DNA of 64,000 nucleotides from Elgaria multicarinata webbii (Eukaryota > Chordata > Lepidosauria > Squamata > Anguidae). Below are positions 1-63,272 of the stretch, piece by piece. The stretch covers positions 142,819,197-142,883,196 of the forward strand of contig NC_086173.1 of NCBI RefSeq assembly GCF_023053635.1, given 5' to 3'. The notes under the pieces are model-generated. The model ran no database searches. It saw only the letters and a program-made list of their open reading frames with translations, and was not told the origin of the DNA. Each line of letters opens with the position of its first letter. The stretch's first letter is position 1. The position numbers were made by a program, and so were the translations under genes.

Positions 1-4
1 TGCT

Positions 5-33
5 TGGGTGGGTGGGTGGGTGGGTGGGTGGGG
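5..33. repeat. (GGGT)n microsatellite
   Basis: About seven GGGT units ending in GGGG, beyond the IMPDH2 poly(A) signal. The G runs on this strand could form a quadruplex. Confidence 0.9.
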
Positions 34-224
34 AAACCCCACACGGAGTTCTAAAAAAAAAAAGTGATGCTTGGATGTACCTACATAGAAGCTCCACCAG
101 CACACATTTGAGAATACCTGCTCTAGTCATCCCTTGGAAGCGGCGAACGAAAAAGCTAGGTTGAATCTACATCAAATAGCTGTAATTGCACTGGGAAAAG
201 GTTGGAAGAGGCCCTTTCCTCTCT

Positions 225-230
225 TTTATT
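225..230 (-). other. IMPDH2: candidate IMPDH2 poly(A) signal
   Basis: AATAAA on the minus strand, about 240 bases past the IMPDH2 stop and the first canonical hexamer after it. A CA microsatellite sits just before it (239-260). Confidence 0.6.
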
Positions 231-471
231 GTAAAAAAACAACAACACACACACACACATACAGGGCCCCTCTCGAGAGCCTTGTTTAGCTGACAGCACT
301 TCCTCTGGAATAAGCTGATGCGTTCTCTTCAGCCTTGGTCAAAGCAGCTGATTAACCAGGGGGAGCTGCAGGCAGCAAAATGGCACTTCTGTGAAGGGAG
401 CAGTTCATGATCATGGCAGCGCAGGCACCACAGGGCAGAAAGAGGCTCTGGGAAGGTGCAAGGGGCCTTCA

Positions 472-26368
<25,897 letters not shown>

Positions 26369-27107
26369 GGCCGTGTGTGTGTGCGTCCCTCAGCCTGAAC
26401 CCTTCCGCCGCGTGGTGCGTCCTCGTCCTCGTCCTCGTCCTCCGCCTCACGGGCCCACTCGCCTCCCTCGGCCGAATGAGCGCGCGCGCCGGTCCCACGG
26501 AGCTGCTCCCGCCCCTCGCCGGCGCCAAAGAGAATCCCGTGTCGGTGCGGCAAGACCCAAGAGAAGGGAGCGCGAGGCAAACCCCGCCCCCTTTGCGTGA
26601 CGCGGGCAGCCCCTTGAGGCTCGTGAAAGAAACCTTTCCTCTGATGATCTCTTTAAGGCCAACGAACCTACCCGTCTCCCTTGCGTCCTTACGGGGGCCG
26701 AGCAGGCTCAGGACAAGCTAAACGCGAGAGCCGCCCGCGCTTTCTCGCCTCCCGCGTCTTTCAATGCCTAGCCGCCATGAGCCGAGGGAGCGAAGAAGTT
26801 CCTTGGTTGGCCCATTCTTCGTCTTGGTTCTTTTGGGACATTTGGTAAGAACGCGTCCCTTCAGGCTCACCATTTTGTTTAGTAGCACCTCGAGCAGGTT
26901 CATGTTCTCATTTTTAATCATTCTTCTTATTAGCAAAGTGTCCCGTGTGCCAATAGGACGTACTGGGCGCCCAAAACGCGAAAAGGGCAGGCGCCCAAAG
27001 AAGCATGCAGAAATACCATGTGTCGGTGTGTGTGTTTTTTAAATAAAAAGCTCATATACAAAGCGCAATGCCCTCAAACCGGCAGAGCCCGAAGGGCATG
27101 TGTATAT

Positions 27108-28215
27108 ATTATTTTCAATATTTATATACCACTCAATTATCTTAACAGATTCCAGAGCAGTGAACATAGGTAGAAACAGTAAAACAAAGATTTAAAAAAA
27201 GCAAATTCAAATTGTTCAATTTAAAAACAAAGGAATCAGGAAAGCAGTGGCTAGTCAGTTGAGAAAGGCTTCTCAAAACAGTTGTTTTCAGGCTCTGGAA
27301 GCAGCCTAGTGTTGGCCTGGGGCCCGGGGCCAGAGAATTCCACAGGGAAGGAGCTACTACAATAAAGGCTCTTCTGGTGGATTCCAATCCTGGTCGTGCT
27401 TTTTATATTGTATTTTTTATTTGTGTTTTTAAATTGTTGGTTGTTTTATTATGCTCTTCATGGTTTTACTTTTTGTGAACCGCCCAGAGAGCTTCGGCTA
27501 TTGGGCGGTATAAAAATGTAATAAATAAATAAAATAAACAATAGGTCCACATAGAACCACCAGGACCATGCCCTCCGACGACCTCAGTGATTGGGTAGGA
27601 TGGTTAAGGCAGAAGACACTCTTAGGTATCCTGGTCCCAAAGTGTTTAGGGCTTTGTACACTAGTACCAAAACCTTAAACCTGGCCTGGTAGCCAATAGG
27701 AAGCCAGTGCAATTCCCTCAACAAAGGAGTTATATTATATGCTAAAAAGAGGCAGCTCCTGTCAACAACCAAGCTGCTGCATTCTGCACTAGCTCCAGCT
27801 TCTGGAGCAGTCTTAAGGGCAGCCCCACATAGAACACATTGCAGTAATCCAGTCTTGAGGTTACTAATGCCCAACCCAGTGGCCAAGCTATCTTTGTCCA
27901 AAAAAGGCCATAGCTGGTGAGCCAGCTGTAGCTGGTAAATGACACTCCAAGCTGCAACGGCCACTTGGGCCTCCAGCAACAATGATGGATCTAGGAGTAC
28001 GCCCAAACTACAAATCTGATCTTTCAGAGGGAGTGCAACCGCATCCAGAACAAGCAGTGAGCCTATTTCTCGGACTTGGGAACTACTCACCCACAGGGCT
28101 TCCATCTTGCCAGGATTCAGCTTCAGTTTATTGGCCCTCATCCAGCCCATTACCGAGTTTAGGCACTGATCTAGGACTTGCACAGCCTCATGCTCCCTGC
28201 CAACACTGGCGCTAA
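27108..28215 (-). mobile_element. L2 LINE fragment with an internal insertion
   Basis: The minus strand encodes GWMRANKLKLNPGKMEAL, LPLKDQICSLGVLLDPSLLL, LHWLPIGYQARFKVL and, past the insert, RRAFIVVAPSLWNSLAPG. This is the L2 polymerase C-terminus, with frame breaks. A plus-strand L2 tail at 27388-27540 interrupts it. It lies about 0.75 kb or more upstream of the IMPDH2 start. Confidence 0.85.
27388..27540 (+). mobile_element. L2 3' tail inserted in an opposing L2
   Basis: Ends GTGAACCGCCCAGAGAGCTT, CGGCTATTGGGCGGTAT and an (AAATA)n tail. The same tail occurs near 32900, 47570, 49090 and 61860 on plus and 58190 on minus. Confidence 0.8.
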
Positions 28216-28317
28216 AGCAAAGGCGCTAGTCCTTAGCACTTGGCTAACTTCCCATCAGGCTGAGCCCGAAAGGGAGGATTTTGCCCCCTGGCATTGGTCC
28301 AGGCCTGAGGAAACAGC

Positions 28318-28375
28318 AGCAAGTCTCGTGGCACCTTAAAGATTAACATTTATTGTAACAAAAGCTTTTTTCTTT
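28318..28375 (+). repeat. interspersed repeat, unnamed family, copy 2
   Basis: Contains GTCTCGTGGCACCTTAAAG, ATTAACA and AAAGCTTT, shared with copies at 22876 and 37183. Confidence 0.55.
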
Positions 28376-29382
28376 AACTTGCCACAGGGCAGTTACTTTA
28401 GTTACATTTATAGACTAGCACGCATACCCCTCTGACCCAGAAGACCTTGGAGGAAAATAATCCTGAATCTGTGATGTTTTATATTATCACATGCTCTCAA
28501 GAAACTCAGGGCAGCACATTCCCACCCACCCATCACAACCACCTGAGATGCTGAGCTACTTAGTCACTCATAAACCTCGTAGTTAATGTCTTGTTTAGAC
28601 AAAGGATACTTATTTCTTCCCAACACTGTCTTCAGCCTAGCACAAATCTTCTCTCAACATATTTGCCCTGATGCCATGAGTTCCAGCACCTTGACCCCGA
28701 GGCAGTTTCTACAATGCATCAGGGTCCATGAAGTGTTTGGAGAGGGGCTTGCCTCTTACAGAGGGATTTAAATAAAGCCCAACAGCTGATGGATATTTTG
28801 GAGGTATCCAAGATAAGAACTCTCATCTCTTCACACAGAGAAGCTAGAAGAGGGAGTACAAATGCAAGGAATTTCCCCCCGTCCTAATAATGATTATCCT
28901 TTATTTTCAAATTTTGGAGCACAAGAGAAACACCTCTGAATACAATTTTCCTTGAACAAAATTTGTTTGCAGAATGAGCTACAGTTTATAGTATTTCTCA
29001 GCACAGTGCCTTTGGATTAATGTAGCATATCGCTAAACCTTAACAGCCTGAAAATGCAATCATTTTTCTTTAACAAATATCTTTGTTCTACTTCCAAATT
29101 AAAATATGGAGAACATGATCTTCTAATTTTACATCCCCCTGTGCTGGCAATGAGCCACAAGAATGAAATTCTGCTGAGACCAGTAAAATTCCAGGCACAA
29201 CCGGTTTCTAAATTCTATCTAGATTGGGGCTGGTAGCAAGGTCACTTATCCTCAGTTACTCTCTTGCCTTTCTTCCACTTCATGGAAGTTTACTTAGACC
29301 TCAGGGATAACTGCATTACTTTTTTGTCCAGCCAAAGATAATTTCACACTTTACATGCCTTGGAACACACCTGTATGTGGTT

Positions 29383-29396
29383 CCCCCCCCCCCCCC
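29383..29396. repeat. 14-base C run
   Basis: An uninterrupted C homopolymer downstream of the QRICH1 3' end. Length in the real genome is prone to assembly error. Confidence 0.9.
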
Positions 29397-30774
29397 GATA
29401 GTATTTTCAGGAGTGTAGGATATGAAGTAGGTCCCCAGAATTCTAACTGATGACAACATGTGATGGTAGCAGATAAAGAAATCACTGGCTGCACTGAAAT
29501 CTGTAAAAGCAACCTGATTTGTTAGCATTTAAATATGCTATATTTTACATACCAATTAAATTGTGAAATGTAGGCAACCTTGCATATGCTTAAGGAAATT
29601 GCCAGTTCTTACAAAAAGTTTGGGTAGGCATGAGGGTGGGTAGAAAAGATCTTAATTCCTTTCCCCCTTTTAAACTGAGGGACTAGAGATGGCTTGGACA
29701 CTTTGGTGCAGGATGTATGAGGTGATGAGTTTGTGTGTTTTGATGATGTGCATACATGTGTCCTGTTCAGAGGACAACCCTTGCAGAATCATTTTCCCCA
29801 AGAGAAAACATTGCTTGGAGTTAGGGCTATATTTCCTATCCTGAGTAAGAGAGCAAAACCCTTTCCTGGTAGTTAAGATTTCTCCTCTCCATGCATAGCT
29901 AATTTACTGTTTCCTGACAATGTGTTCTTCAGCTTGAAAAGGAAATACATTTGCTTTATGTACTGACTGCTGCTTCCTTCATAGTCTGAAATGTTATTCT
30001 TTTCTTTCATACCACGTGTTTCATGAGCATAACAGGTGTCACAGGCATTCATAGCAGATGCTGCTGCCCTCTGCTGCAATGTACCTGTAATTGCAGCCTT
30101 AATTTGCACACACTAGTTCAGGAAATGTGAAATTTCTTTGACAGCAGGTATAGAATTAGAGACCTCAACCCCAAATCCAGGCTCCACCTTCACATTACTG
30201 TCTTCTACAATGGAAAAAGTAGCCTAGAATCAATGTTTAAGTTAGGAAAATTATACCAGTTGTAACTGGTCAAGAGGAGATGGAATACCAATGCTTCCAC
30301 TAGAATAGAATTAGCAGACAACTGCCAAGATCTGATGCCAACTTCAAGAAACAAGATCTAGTTTACACTTGATGATCCTGCTACTATTACTGGACTCTGG
30401 CCCAGAAAAAAACTCGATTTTGCTGCTCAAAACAGGAATCTGTGGTAAGTAACTAATGTAGATAGGTTCAGCTGCTCAAATGAAAACTGGCATATTAGTT
30501 AAGGCTTGTAAGACAAAAATCCTCATCCACAGGCTGAATGCAGATGCAGAATACAAATACAGAGTGGGTTACAGGATTGTAGGCTGCCTCTTCTCCTGTC
30601 TTCTCAAGTTACAGCATTAAATTCAACTGTTACCAACAGAGATAATAAAGTGGGAATGTACATAGATGCATTTTGCCATCCCAAGATTAATGTCAATTCT
30701 CAGTGCTCACAGATCCACACAGAAATTGGCGGTGTGGGAATGGGTCACAGGAACATGTGCTCTCTAAATCCTAG

Positions 30775-30780
30775 TTTATT
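30775..30780 (-). other. QRICH1: candidate QRICH1 poly(A) signal
   Basis: First canonical AATAAA on the minus strand after the QRICH1 stop, giving a 3' UTR of about 1.1 kb. A TATAAA variant lies closer, near 31233. No recognised repeat separates the stop from this site. Confidence 0.35.
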
Positions 30781-31883
30781 TGTCTACATCTGCAAGTGGT
30801 CTTGGTCTTTCAGGAAGTTGGATGCCTGAAAAAGAAGGAATTTTCTTGGCCTCATACTTGCCATCCCTACATCAAGCACATTTTATCCAAATTCATTTGA
30901 TCCTTACTCTGCAGAGTTATTATGAAAGCCACAAGCCAGTATACAGATACACTATTTCCTGCACAGCCCCCACTGAAATGAAAGGGAGCTAAGAAAATAT
31001 TGTTTGTGTGTGCGCTTTTTAAATTGACTAGCAAAGAATTTCTAGGGAAATTGAACAGTGTGTGACACTGATTAGTGGACTACTCCCTAGAGTGTTACAA
31101 ATCTTTTATGAAGATCTCTCATTTGCTCCCCCCAAATAAAGACACATTGTTCAATAGCATGTTGAAAAGACGTGCTCGTCATTCTTAATAAACAACTAGC
31201 GTAAGAATACATAAGAGAAACAGGGCGGTATCTTTATATGATACACAAGTGTATGTTACAAGAATTCCATCAGGCACAGTAGCCTCAAGGTTTTAAGGCC
31301 TCAACATCAGGCCAAAAAAAGAGAGAAATGTGGTAGTTTGTACTTAACATCTAAAAATGTCATTTTTAAGGTCTTAAAAGAAATTGATTTTTCTTCTTCT
31401 TCTAAATCATAATTGCAGGACACTCTCCTCTCCACTCCAGGACATGTCAGTGTCTGGGCACAAGGAAACTGCAAACTGCCTCTTTAGGTCAGGCAATATA
31501 TCCACCATTTTCTGCTCTTTCCAAGAGCATGAACTCCAAAGCAGTGGCCCAGCCAGGCCAAGTCCCTCAATTAAATTTGTTTTTTCACATCATAAAAAAC
31601 CCAAAGTCAACCTACGGCAACTCACAGCTCCCAGAGAAAGAACGCAGCCCTCAATGTGTCCAGAAGGCTGATGTAGTTGGGTCAGATACACAATGGGGAG
31701 GGTCTTGTTTTAAACAGAAGAAGCCTAAAAGGGCTTCATAACTACACCAATTAAAAAAACAAAACAAAAAAAAAACTTAGGCATCTCCTTTAGTGTAAAA
31801 GGCTGTACAATTGATCCTGGCCTCATGGCCTCCCCTCCTACCCTGCCCCACCCTCATCCTTTATCGGAGCTGGGAGGAATGCC

Positions 31884-57287
<25,404 letters not shown>

Positions 57288-58151
57288 TCAGGATCCCTTA
57301 GGAGAGAAAAAGCACACAAGCATTATTAACGAAGCAGTTACACTCTGGGTCACTGGCTTTATATTTCTGGTGTCTTTATAATTCAGGGGAACAATTCAGG
57401 TTACCCTGTGCAGCTACTCACTACCACCAGCTAACCTATTGAAAAGTCATGCATAACACACATGCAGCTAGCTACTAAGCTTCCCTAAACAGCTGTATTT
57501 CAATAACTCAAGCCCAAGTAAAGTCAAGCTCAAGCAAGACAAATCAAGCAATTAAAAGATTGTATCTGATATATGGAATCCTGATGGGTTCCATCTAGCC
57601 TTGGTATAAAACCCTAAGTATAAAAAAGTTTCCATGTCCCTGCCAGACAATACTGACAATGCTAGCTTAAGCACAAAATGAAATGTCTCTGAACGCATGC
57701 AAGAAGATAACATTCTTAGCAAGTAATGTAGCATATAATAGCTAAGTACCACAAAAAATAAAAGGACTACAACATATTGAAAGGATGTAAAAGACCAAGA
57801 GTTACCACCTTTTCCCCCTTAATTCATTGATTCCTAAATTCTAAAAGAAAAACATTCAGGCTTCTACATGGGCAATTATAATTCAGAGAACGGAACAAAT
57901 GTAGATGCTAGGCAAGAAACATTGCTTCAACGCAAGGACTTTTGTTGATTTCTAGAGTGTTGTATCATTAGCTCCAACATCAACTACACATACATTAGAA
58001 AGCATGAAGCTATGGCTATGAGAATTTTGCACAAGAAAGCTTCCATTATATACATACACAGACATACACACACCAAGTCTGTATCCCTTGAAAGAAAGTG
58101 CAGAAGAGGCAGCATCTAATTTGGGAGAAACAAGTAGGACTTCACTGCTCT

Positions 58152-58228
58152 ATTTTTATTTATTTATTTATTTATTTATTACATTTCTATACCGCCCAAT
58201 AGCCGGAGCTCTCTGGGCGGTTCACATG
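58152..58228 (-). mobile_element. L2 3' tail
   Basis: A (TTTA)n tract followed by TACATTTCTATACCGCCCAA, TAGCCGGAGCTCTCTGGGCG, the complement of the shared L2 tail. Confidence 0.8.
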
Positions 58229-59832
58229 ACTCGCAGAATTATGCAAAGTAAGGTAATATAGGCAAATTAACCAATCTGCACTAGTTAAACTGCTGGACAT
58301 TCTCTAGTGTGAATTATTCCCAGCAATGCAGGGATTGAGTAAACTGCAGGCTGAGGGGTTGCCTGACCTCTGCCAAACAAAACAAAATCCTGACAGGAGG
58401 TTTGACCCTTTTCTAAATATTAGCTAAGACATGTCACCCCTAATAGAGGCTCTCCTCTCATTTCCGTTCAGGTAATAAAAACTACATAGAGATTAACAGT
58501 TATTAATGTTAGCATACATGAGTGCGCATAAAGTGATAAGAATTTTTTTAAAAAAACACCCCACATTTTAAAAGTGACATATTTTTAAAAGCTTCCCAGC
58601 AAGGAATAGTACATTATCTTTGAATTTCTGCCTTTGCAGTTCTAACCTTCCTTTTAAATTGAGATCAATATGGTACACTCTACTACAATGTGTTCGATGT
58701 GTATCTTGGTTTGCATCTAAGATTTGTTTTTGTTTTTAAACTGTCACTGCTCCAGTGCCTTCAGTAGAAGGCAATATAAATAAATTAAAATTATAGGAAG
58801 TATTTGAGTTAGAAGTTGACACCCTATTGACAGACAAGCTCAGATATTCAACCATGGATTTATTGCTTTGGATCCAGGCATAGTTACATGCAATGGAACT
58901 GGCAGAAGTGGACTTCTCCACATCCTTCTCATTTTCAGTCTTCTGAAAATGGTACACAATGGATCAAAGGACCCTGCTGAATGGGGTTAGGCTGTGGTAT
59001 GGTGGGGGAAGGAGGAAGCAAAGTTCCACGCACATGAGGTACCTCAAATTTTGGGGGATCTTCTTCTCCCTTAGATGCCACACACCACAGCCTACCCCAT
59101 TCATTAGCGTCCCTGTGTAGCATTTTCAGTGTTGTGGAGAGGCTGCCATGGGGTGTGGAGGGTATTGGGGTGGAAATCTGCTTCTGCCACCACTATTGCA
59201 CAGCTCTAAATTTGGATCCAGCCCATTATGGGATCCTGACTGAGGAACAGTGATTTGCTAAAATGAGTCTATGCATATTCTGCACAATTCTATGCAAGTA
59301 ATCCTCTAATGCAGCTGTTCATTTAGCCACAAAAGTAAATTATTTTTTGACAAGCATCTTGCTCGACCTACTATTCAAGCCTCCTAGTAATCCAGGGTTG
59401 TGCGGTTGAGCAAGCTTGTAAAATTGTTTTGTCTATTACTTTTTCTTTGTAACATTTTTTTTATCTATGCATGAATGATTCTTAATTTTGCCTCTTTAAA
59501 ATAAAGTTACGAGCCCTCATGCTAGCAAAAAACACCAACCCTAAGCAATGCAAATAAAGGTACCAAAAGGGACAGAGCTTTTATCACCATCTTAGCTCCC
59601 TACCATCTACTTGTCCTAAACCTTATCCTTCTGCAGCAGCAGTTGGGGCAAGCCCGTTGGAGTCAAGGCTTGTGAGGAAGCCCAGCTCTCTGAACATGAG
59701 GAGCCCCAGCAACAAAACATCCGTTCCTGCGCAAGTTAAGCACCTATATGAGATTAACAGAGCGAGGCCAGGGCAGTCTAGTAAATAACTACAAATAAAT
59801 TCCCCATCTCCTAGTAAATAACTTAGTTATCA

Positions 59833-59889
59833 TTGCAGATGACACTAAATTATTTAGAATGGTTAAAACAAAAAAAGGATTGTGAAGAA
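59833..59889 (+). repeat. displaced copy of a CR1 RT motif
   Basis: 57 bp nearly identical to 60662-60717, differing by one A in an A run. It encodes ADDTKLFRMVKTKKD, the polymerase active-site motif, 830 bp upstream of its normal place. Confidence 0.85.
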
Positions 59890-60099
59890 CTTAAGTTTTC
59901 CAAGTAAACAAAGCCAATACTAACAGTAAAAAAAAATTGTGAAGGTAGAAAGCCAGCAGGGATATGAGGGCTATCCAGTGCATTGCACTAAGTGCCACAT
60001 GTATGACTATCTGCCAGCTGGACAGAAGTGATGAGTGTGAGGCTGGTTTAAGGAGCTCCTGGCTCTCAGGAAACAAGTTCATTCCTAATGGTCTTGGTC

Positions 60100-61644
60100 C
60101 TATTGATAAATCAAGTTAATAAATCACCAGGCCCATAGGTTATGCATCCAAGAGTTCTTAAAGATCTCAAATATAAAAGTTGTTACAATATGTAACATGT
60201 CCCTAAATTTAGCCTCTGTACCAGAGGGTTGGAGAATGGCCAATGTAACACCAATTAAACTTACTACGCATATACAAAGACAAGCCTTGCTAAAAAAGAA
60301 TCAGTATGGCTTCCGCAAAGATAAGTCATGCCTCGCTACCTTTTTAGAGTTCTTTGACAGTGTCAATAAACATGCAGACAGGGGTGATCTGGTACATTGT
60401 TTACTTGGACTCCCAAAAGGTTTTGACAAAGTCCCTCACACCAAAGACACCTGAGCAAACTTAGCAGTTGTGGAATAAGAGGAGAGGTGCTCTTACAGAT
60501 CAGTAACTAGTTAGAGAACAGAAAACAGAGAGCAGGAATAAATGGCAAATTCTCCCAATGGAGGGATGTAAAACAGTGAAGTCCCACAGAGATCTGTATT
60601 TGGGCCAATGCTTTTCAGCTTGTTCATAAATGTTCTGAAATTAGGAGTGAGATGACTAAGTTTGCAGATGACACTAAATTATTTAGAATGGTTAAAACAA
60701 AAAAGGATTGTGAAGAATGGACACAAAAGGATTGTGAAGAATGGGCATCCAAATGGCAAATGTGGTTCAAGTGTAAAGTGATGTACTTTTGAGGCAAAAA
60801 AAAATCCCAATTCACGTATATGCTGATGGGACCTGAGCTAGCAGTGACTAACCAAGAAAGAGATCTTGGGGTTATGGTGTACAGCTCGATGAAAATATCA
60901 ATCTGGTGTGCAGCTGCTGTGAAAAAGGCAAATTCTATGCTGAGCATAATTAGAAAAGGAATTGAAAATAAAATTGCCAACATCAGATTCCCTATACAAA
61001 TCTATGTGCGATCACACTTGGAATACTGTGTCCAGTTCACCACACCTAAGAAAAAAAATTGTACAGCTGGAAAAAGTGCAAAAAAGAGCAACTAAAATTA
61101 TCAAGGGGCTGAAGAACTCCCCCTTCAAGAAAAGTTACAATATCTGGGACTATTTAGCTTAGAAAAAAGTGTGTAAGGGGAGACATGATAGAGACATACA
61201 AAATGATGCTTGGTGTGGAGGAAGTGGATAAGGAGACATTTTTCCATCTCTTCATTCCATGAAGCTGATTGGTGGGAAAGCCAGGTCAGATAAAATGAAG
61301 TTCTTCTTCATACAGTGCATAGTTAAATTACGGAATCCATTTCCACAAGATGTAGTAATGGCCACCAACTTAGATGACTTTAAAAAGGGACTGAACAAAT
61401 TCATGGAGGATTAGACTATCAAGGGCTGGGAGTCCTGATGGCTCTATATTATCTCCAGTATCAGAGGTAGTATGCCTATGTACACCAGTTGCTGGGGGAA
61501 ATGGATGAGAGATGTTGCTGTACTCATATCCTGTTTGTGTGTTTCCATGGGCAGTTGGCCATGGGTTGGCCACTGGGTGAACAAAATGCTGGTCTAGAGT
61601 ATCTTGATCTGATCCAGCATGGCTCTTCCTATGTTCTTATGTTC
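60100..61644 (+). mobile_element. CR1 LINE, 3' part
   Basis: Encodes VPEGWRMANVTPI, KNQYGFRKDKSCLATFLEFF, FADDTKLFRMVKTKKDCEEW, NQERDLGVMVYSSMKIS, CAAAVKKANSMLSIIRKGIE and QKRATKIIKGLKN in order. The 3' UTR ends CTGATCCAGCATGGCTCTTC, CTATGTTCTTATG. It has several frame breaks and a short tandem duplication near 60700-60745. Confidence 0.87.
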
Positions 61645-61849
61645 AATTTCTGGCTGCCATTCAATCCAAAGTTCCAAATTCTTTCATTCAAAATAAAAGT
61701 ATATGTGCATTAAGTTGGCCAGTATTATTTATTTTAAGCAGACTGTGTGTTGTTGAGATATTGTGTAGAGTACTAACCTATTTTTCATGTTTGACTTTGC
61801 TTTCTAAACAAGGTAAAGATTACAAATAATTCCAAACGTTTAAGAGAGC

Positions 61850-61896
61850 TATTGGGCGGTATAGAAATGTAATAAATAAATAAATAAATAAATAAG
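61850..61896 (+). mobile_element. L2 3' tail remnant
   Basis: AGAGCTATTGGGCGGTATAG, AAATGTAATAAA and (TAAA)n, the last 45 bp of the shared L2 tail. Confidence 0.7.
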
Positions 61897-62365
61897 AGCT
61901 ATAGCAACATATATAGTAGAGAATATCTCACTCACTTAGTAATATAGTCCCTGTTGCTAAAGAATGTGTAATTAAAGAACAAAATCTCAAAGGAGACAGA
62001 ACCATAACAGATATTATATATTTCTACAACAGATATTACACCACGAGAAAGCCTGAAGTGAGAGAAAAGTCATTCATTTCCATTGTCATTGCAGTGAAGC
62101 CACCCAACATCCAGGCATTTATTTGTTCAAGGAGATTGAATACATTTATTCTACAAATGCAGTCATGTGTCATTTCTAAAGCTGTTTGGAAGTAAGACAT
62201 ATATTGACACTATGTATCTACATCTCTCTATTGCAGGACTCAAGTTACGGCCTCAGATTCCAGCTAATGTTGGGAATAATGAAAATTGTCTGAGGCGCTT
62301 TCTCACTTTTGGTCTTTGATAAGTCAAGCAGGTGTCTTAGGGCCTGTTTATATACTGCCTGGAAC

Positions 62366-62366
<1 letters not shown>

Positions 62367-62422
<56 letters not shown>

Positions 62423-62510
62423 TATATAGCACCATCAATGTACATGGTGCTGTACAGAGTAAAACAGTAAATAGCAAGACTCTGCCGCATAGGCTTACAA
62501 TCTAAGTTCC
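62367..62510 (-). repeat. LINE/SINE 3' tail with (ATT)n, reversed copy
   Basis: An (ATT)n tract followed by TATATAGCACCATCAATGTA, CATGGTGCTGTACAGAG and CAAGACTCTGCCGCATAGGC, the complement of 14195-14356. Confidence 0.8.
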
Positions 62511-62939
62511 CTGCTACCCCATGAATGCTCCTGCACTAGTCCTGATGTCTGGAACTTTCATCCACTTTATTGGGATGGATCACAGACCATACTTGTAATG
62601 TACATTTAAACTGGGCTATCATGGTATAGCTACAAGATACTTTCTAACTAAGAATGTGGATGTCACAGAAATTAACAACAGCAGCATGGGAACAGAAATG
62701 GGAGGGGCAGCAACTTCAGGTGATATGCAATTGCAGTTGCATCAAGCTGTTCTAAAAAGCATAATTAATATAAGGCCCAATAGCTACAGAAATTGCTGCA
62801 AACATGTGGTGCTAGATAAAAGGGATAAAAGCCAAGTATTTATTTCTATATATTTTTCAAAGGCACACTCAGTTTAGTTGTTATAGCCATTTAGTGTTAT
62901 TTGGGGGTTTCATTTGGAAGAAATGAAATCTACACTATG

Positions 62940-63272
62940 ACCTGGAACACATGAACAAAACAAACCACAATGGCCTGTTTAAATAATCTTAATTAGCCTA
63001 ATTACTTGCCCAGACACAGCCTGTCATGTCGTCCAAACCTGGGCAGTATAGCTTATGTGAAGGAGAAACAGCCCCCAAATAACCCATGTCCTGTTGTTAT
63101 TTGAGGATTGCTTCCCCCTTAAACAGTCAGGCAGTCCGAGTTTGAACAACACGACAAGCTGCACAAGAGTGGATAATGAGGCTAATGATTACACTGCCGA
63201 TTTAAACAAACCAATGTGGCTTATTCAATTTATTTAAGCCATGGCGGCTTGTTTGATCATGCGAACTGGCCC
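62940..63272. mobile_element. foldback-type DNA element
   Basis: A 333-bp degenerate palindrome. The left side has CAAACCACAATGGCCTGTTT and CAGCCTGTCATGTCGTCC; the right side reversed has CAAACAAGCCGCCATGGCTT and CAGCTTGTCGTGTTGTTC in the same order. No protein is encoded. Superfamily uncertain. Confidence 0.6.

Larger units (their letters stand above)
26781..30774. other. interval between IMPDH2 promoter and QRICH1 3' end
   Basis: Holds the nested L2 at 27108-28215, a short interspersed repeat at 28318-28375 and a 14-base C run at 29383-29396. I see no convincing gene in the rest; the short frames match no family I know. Confidence 0.6.
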
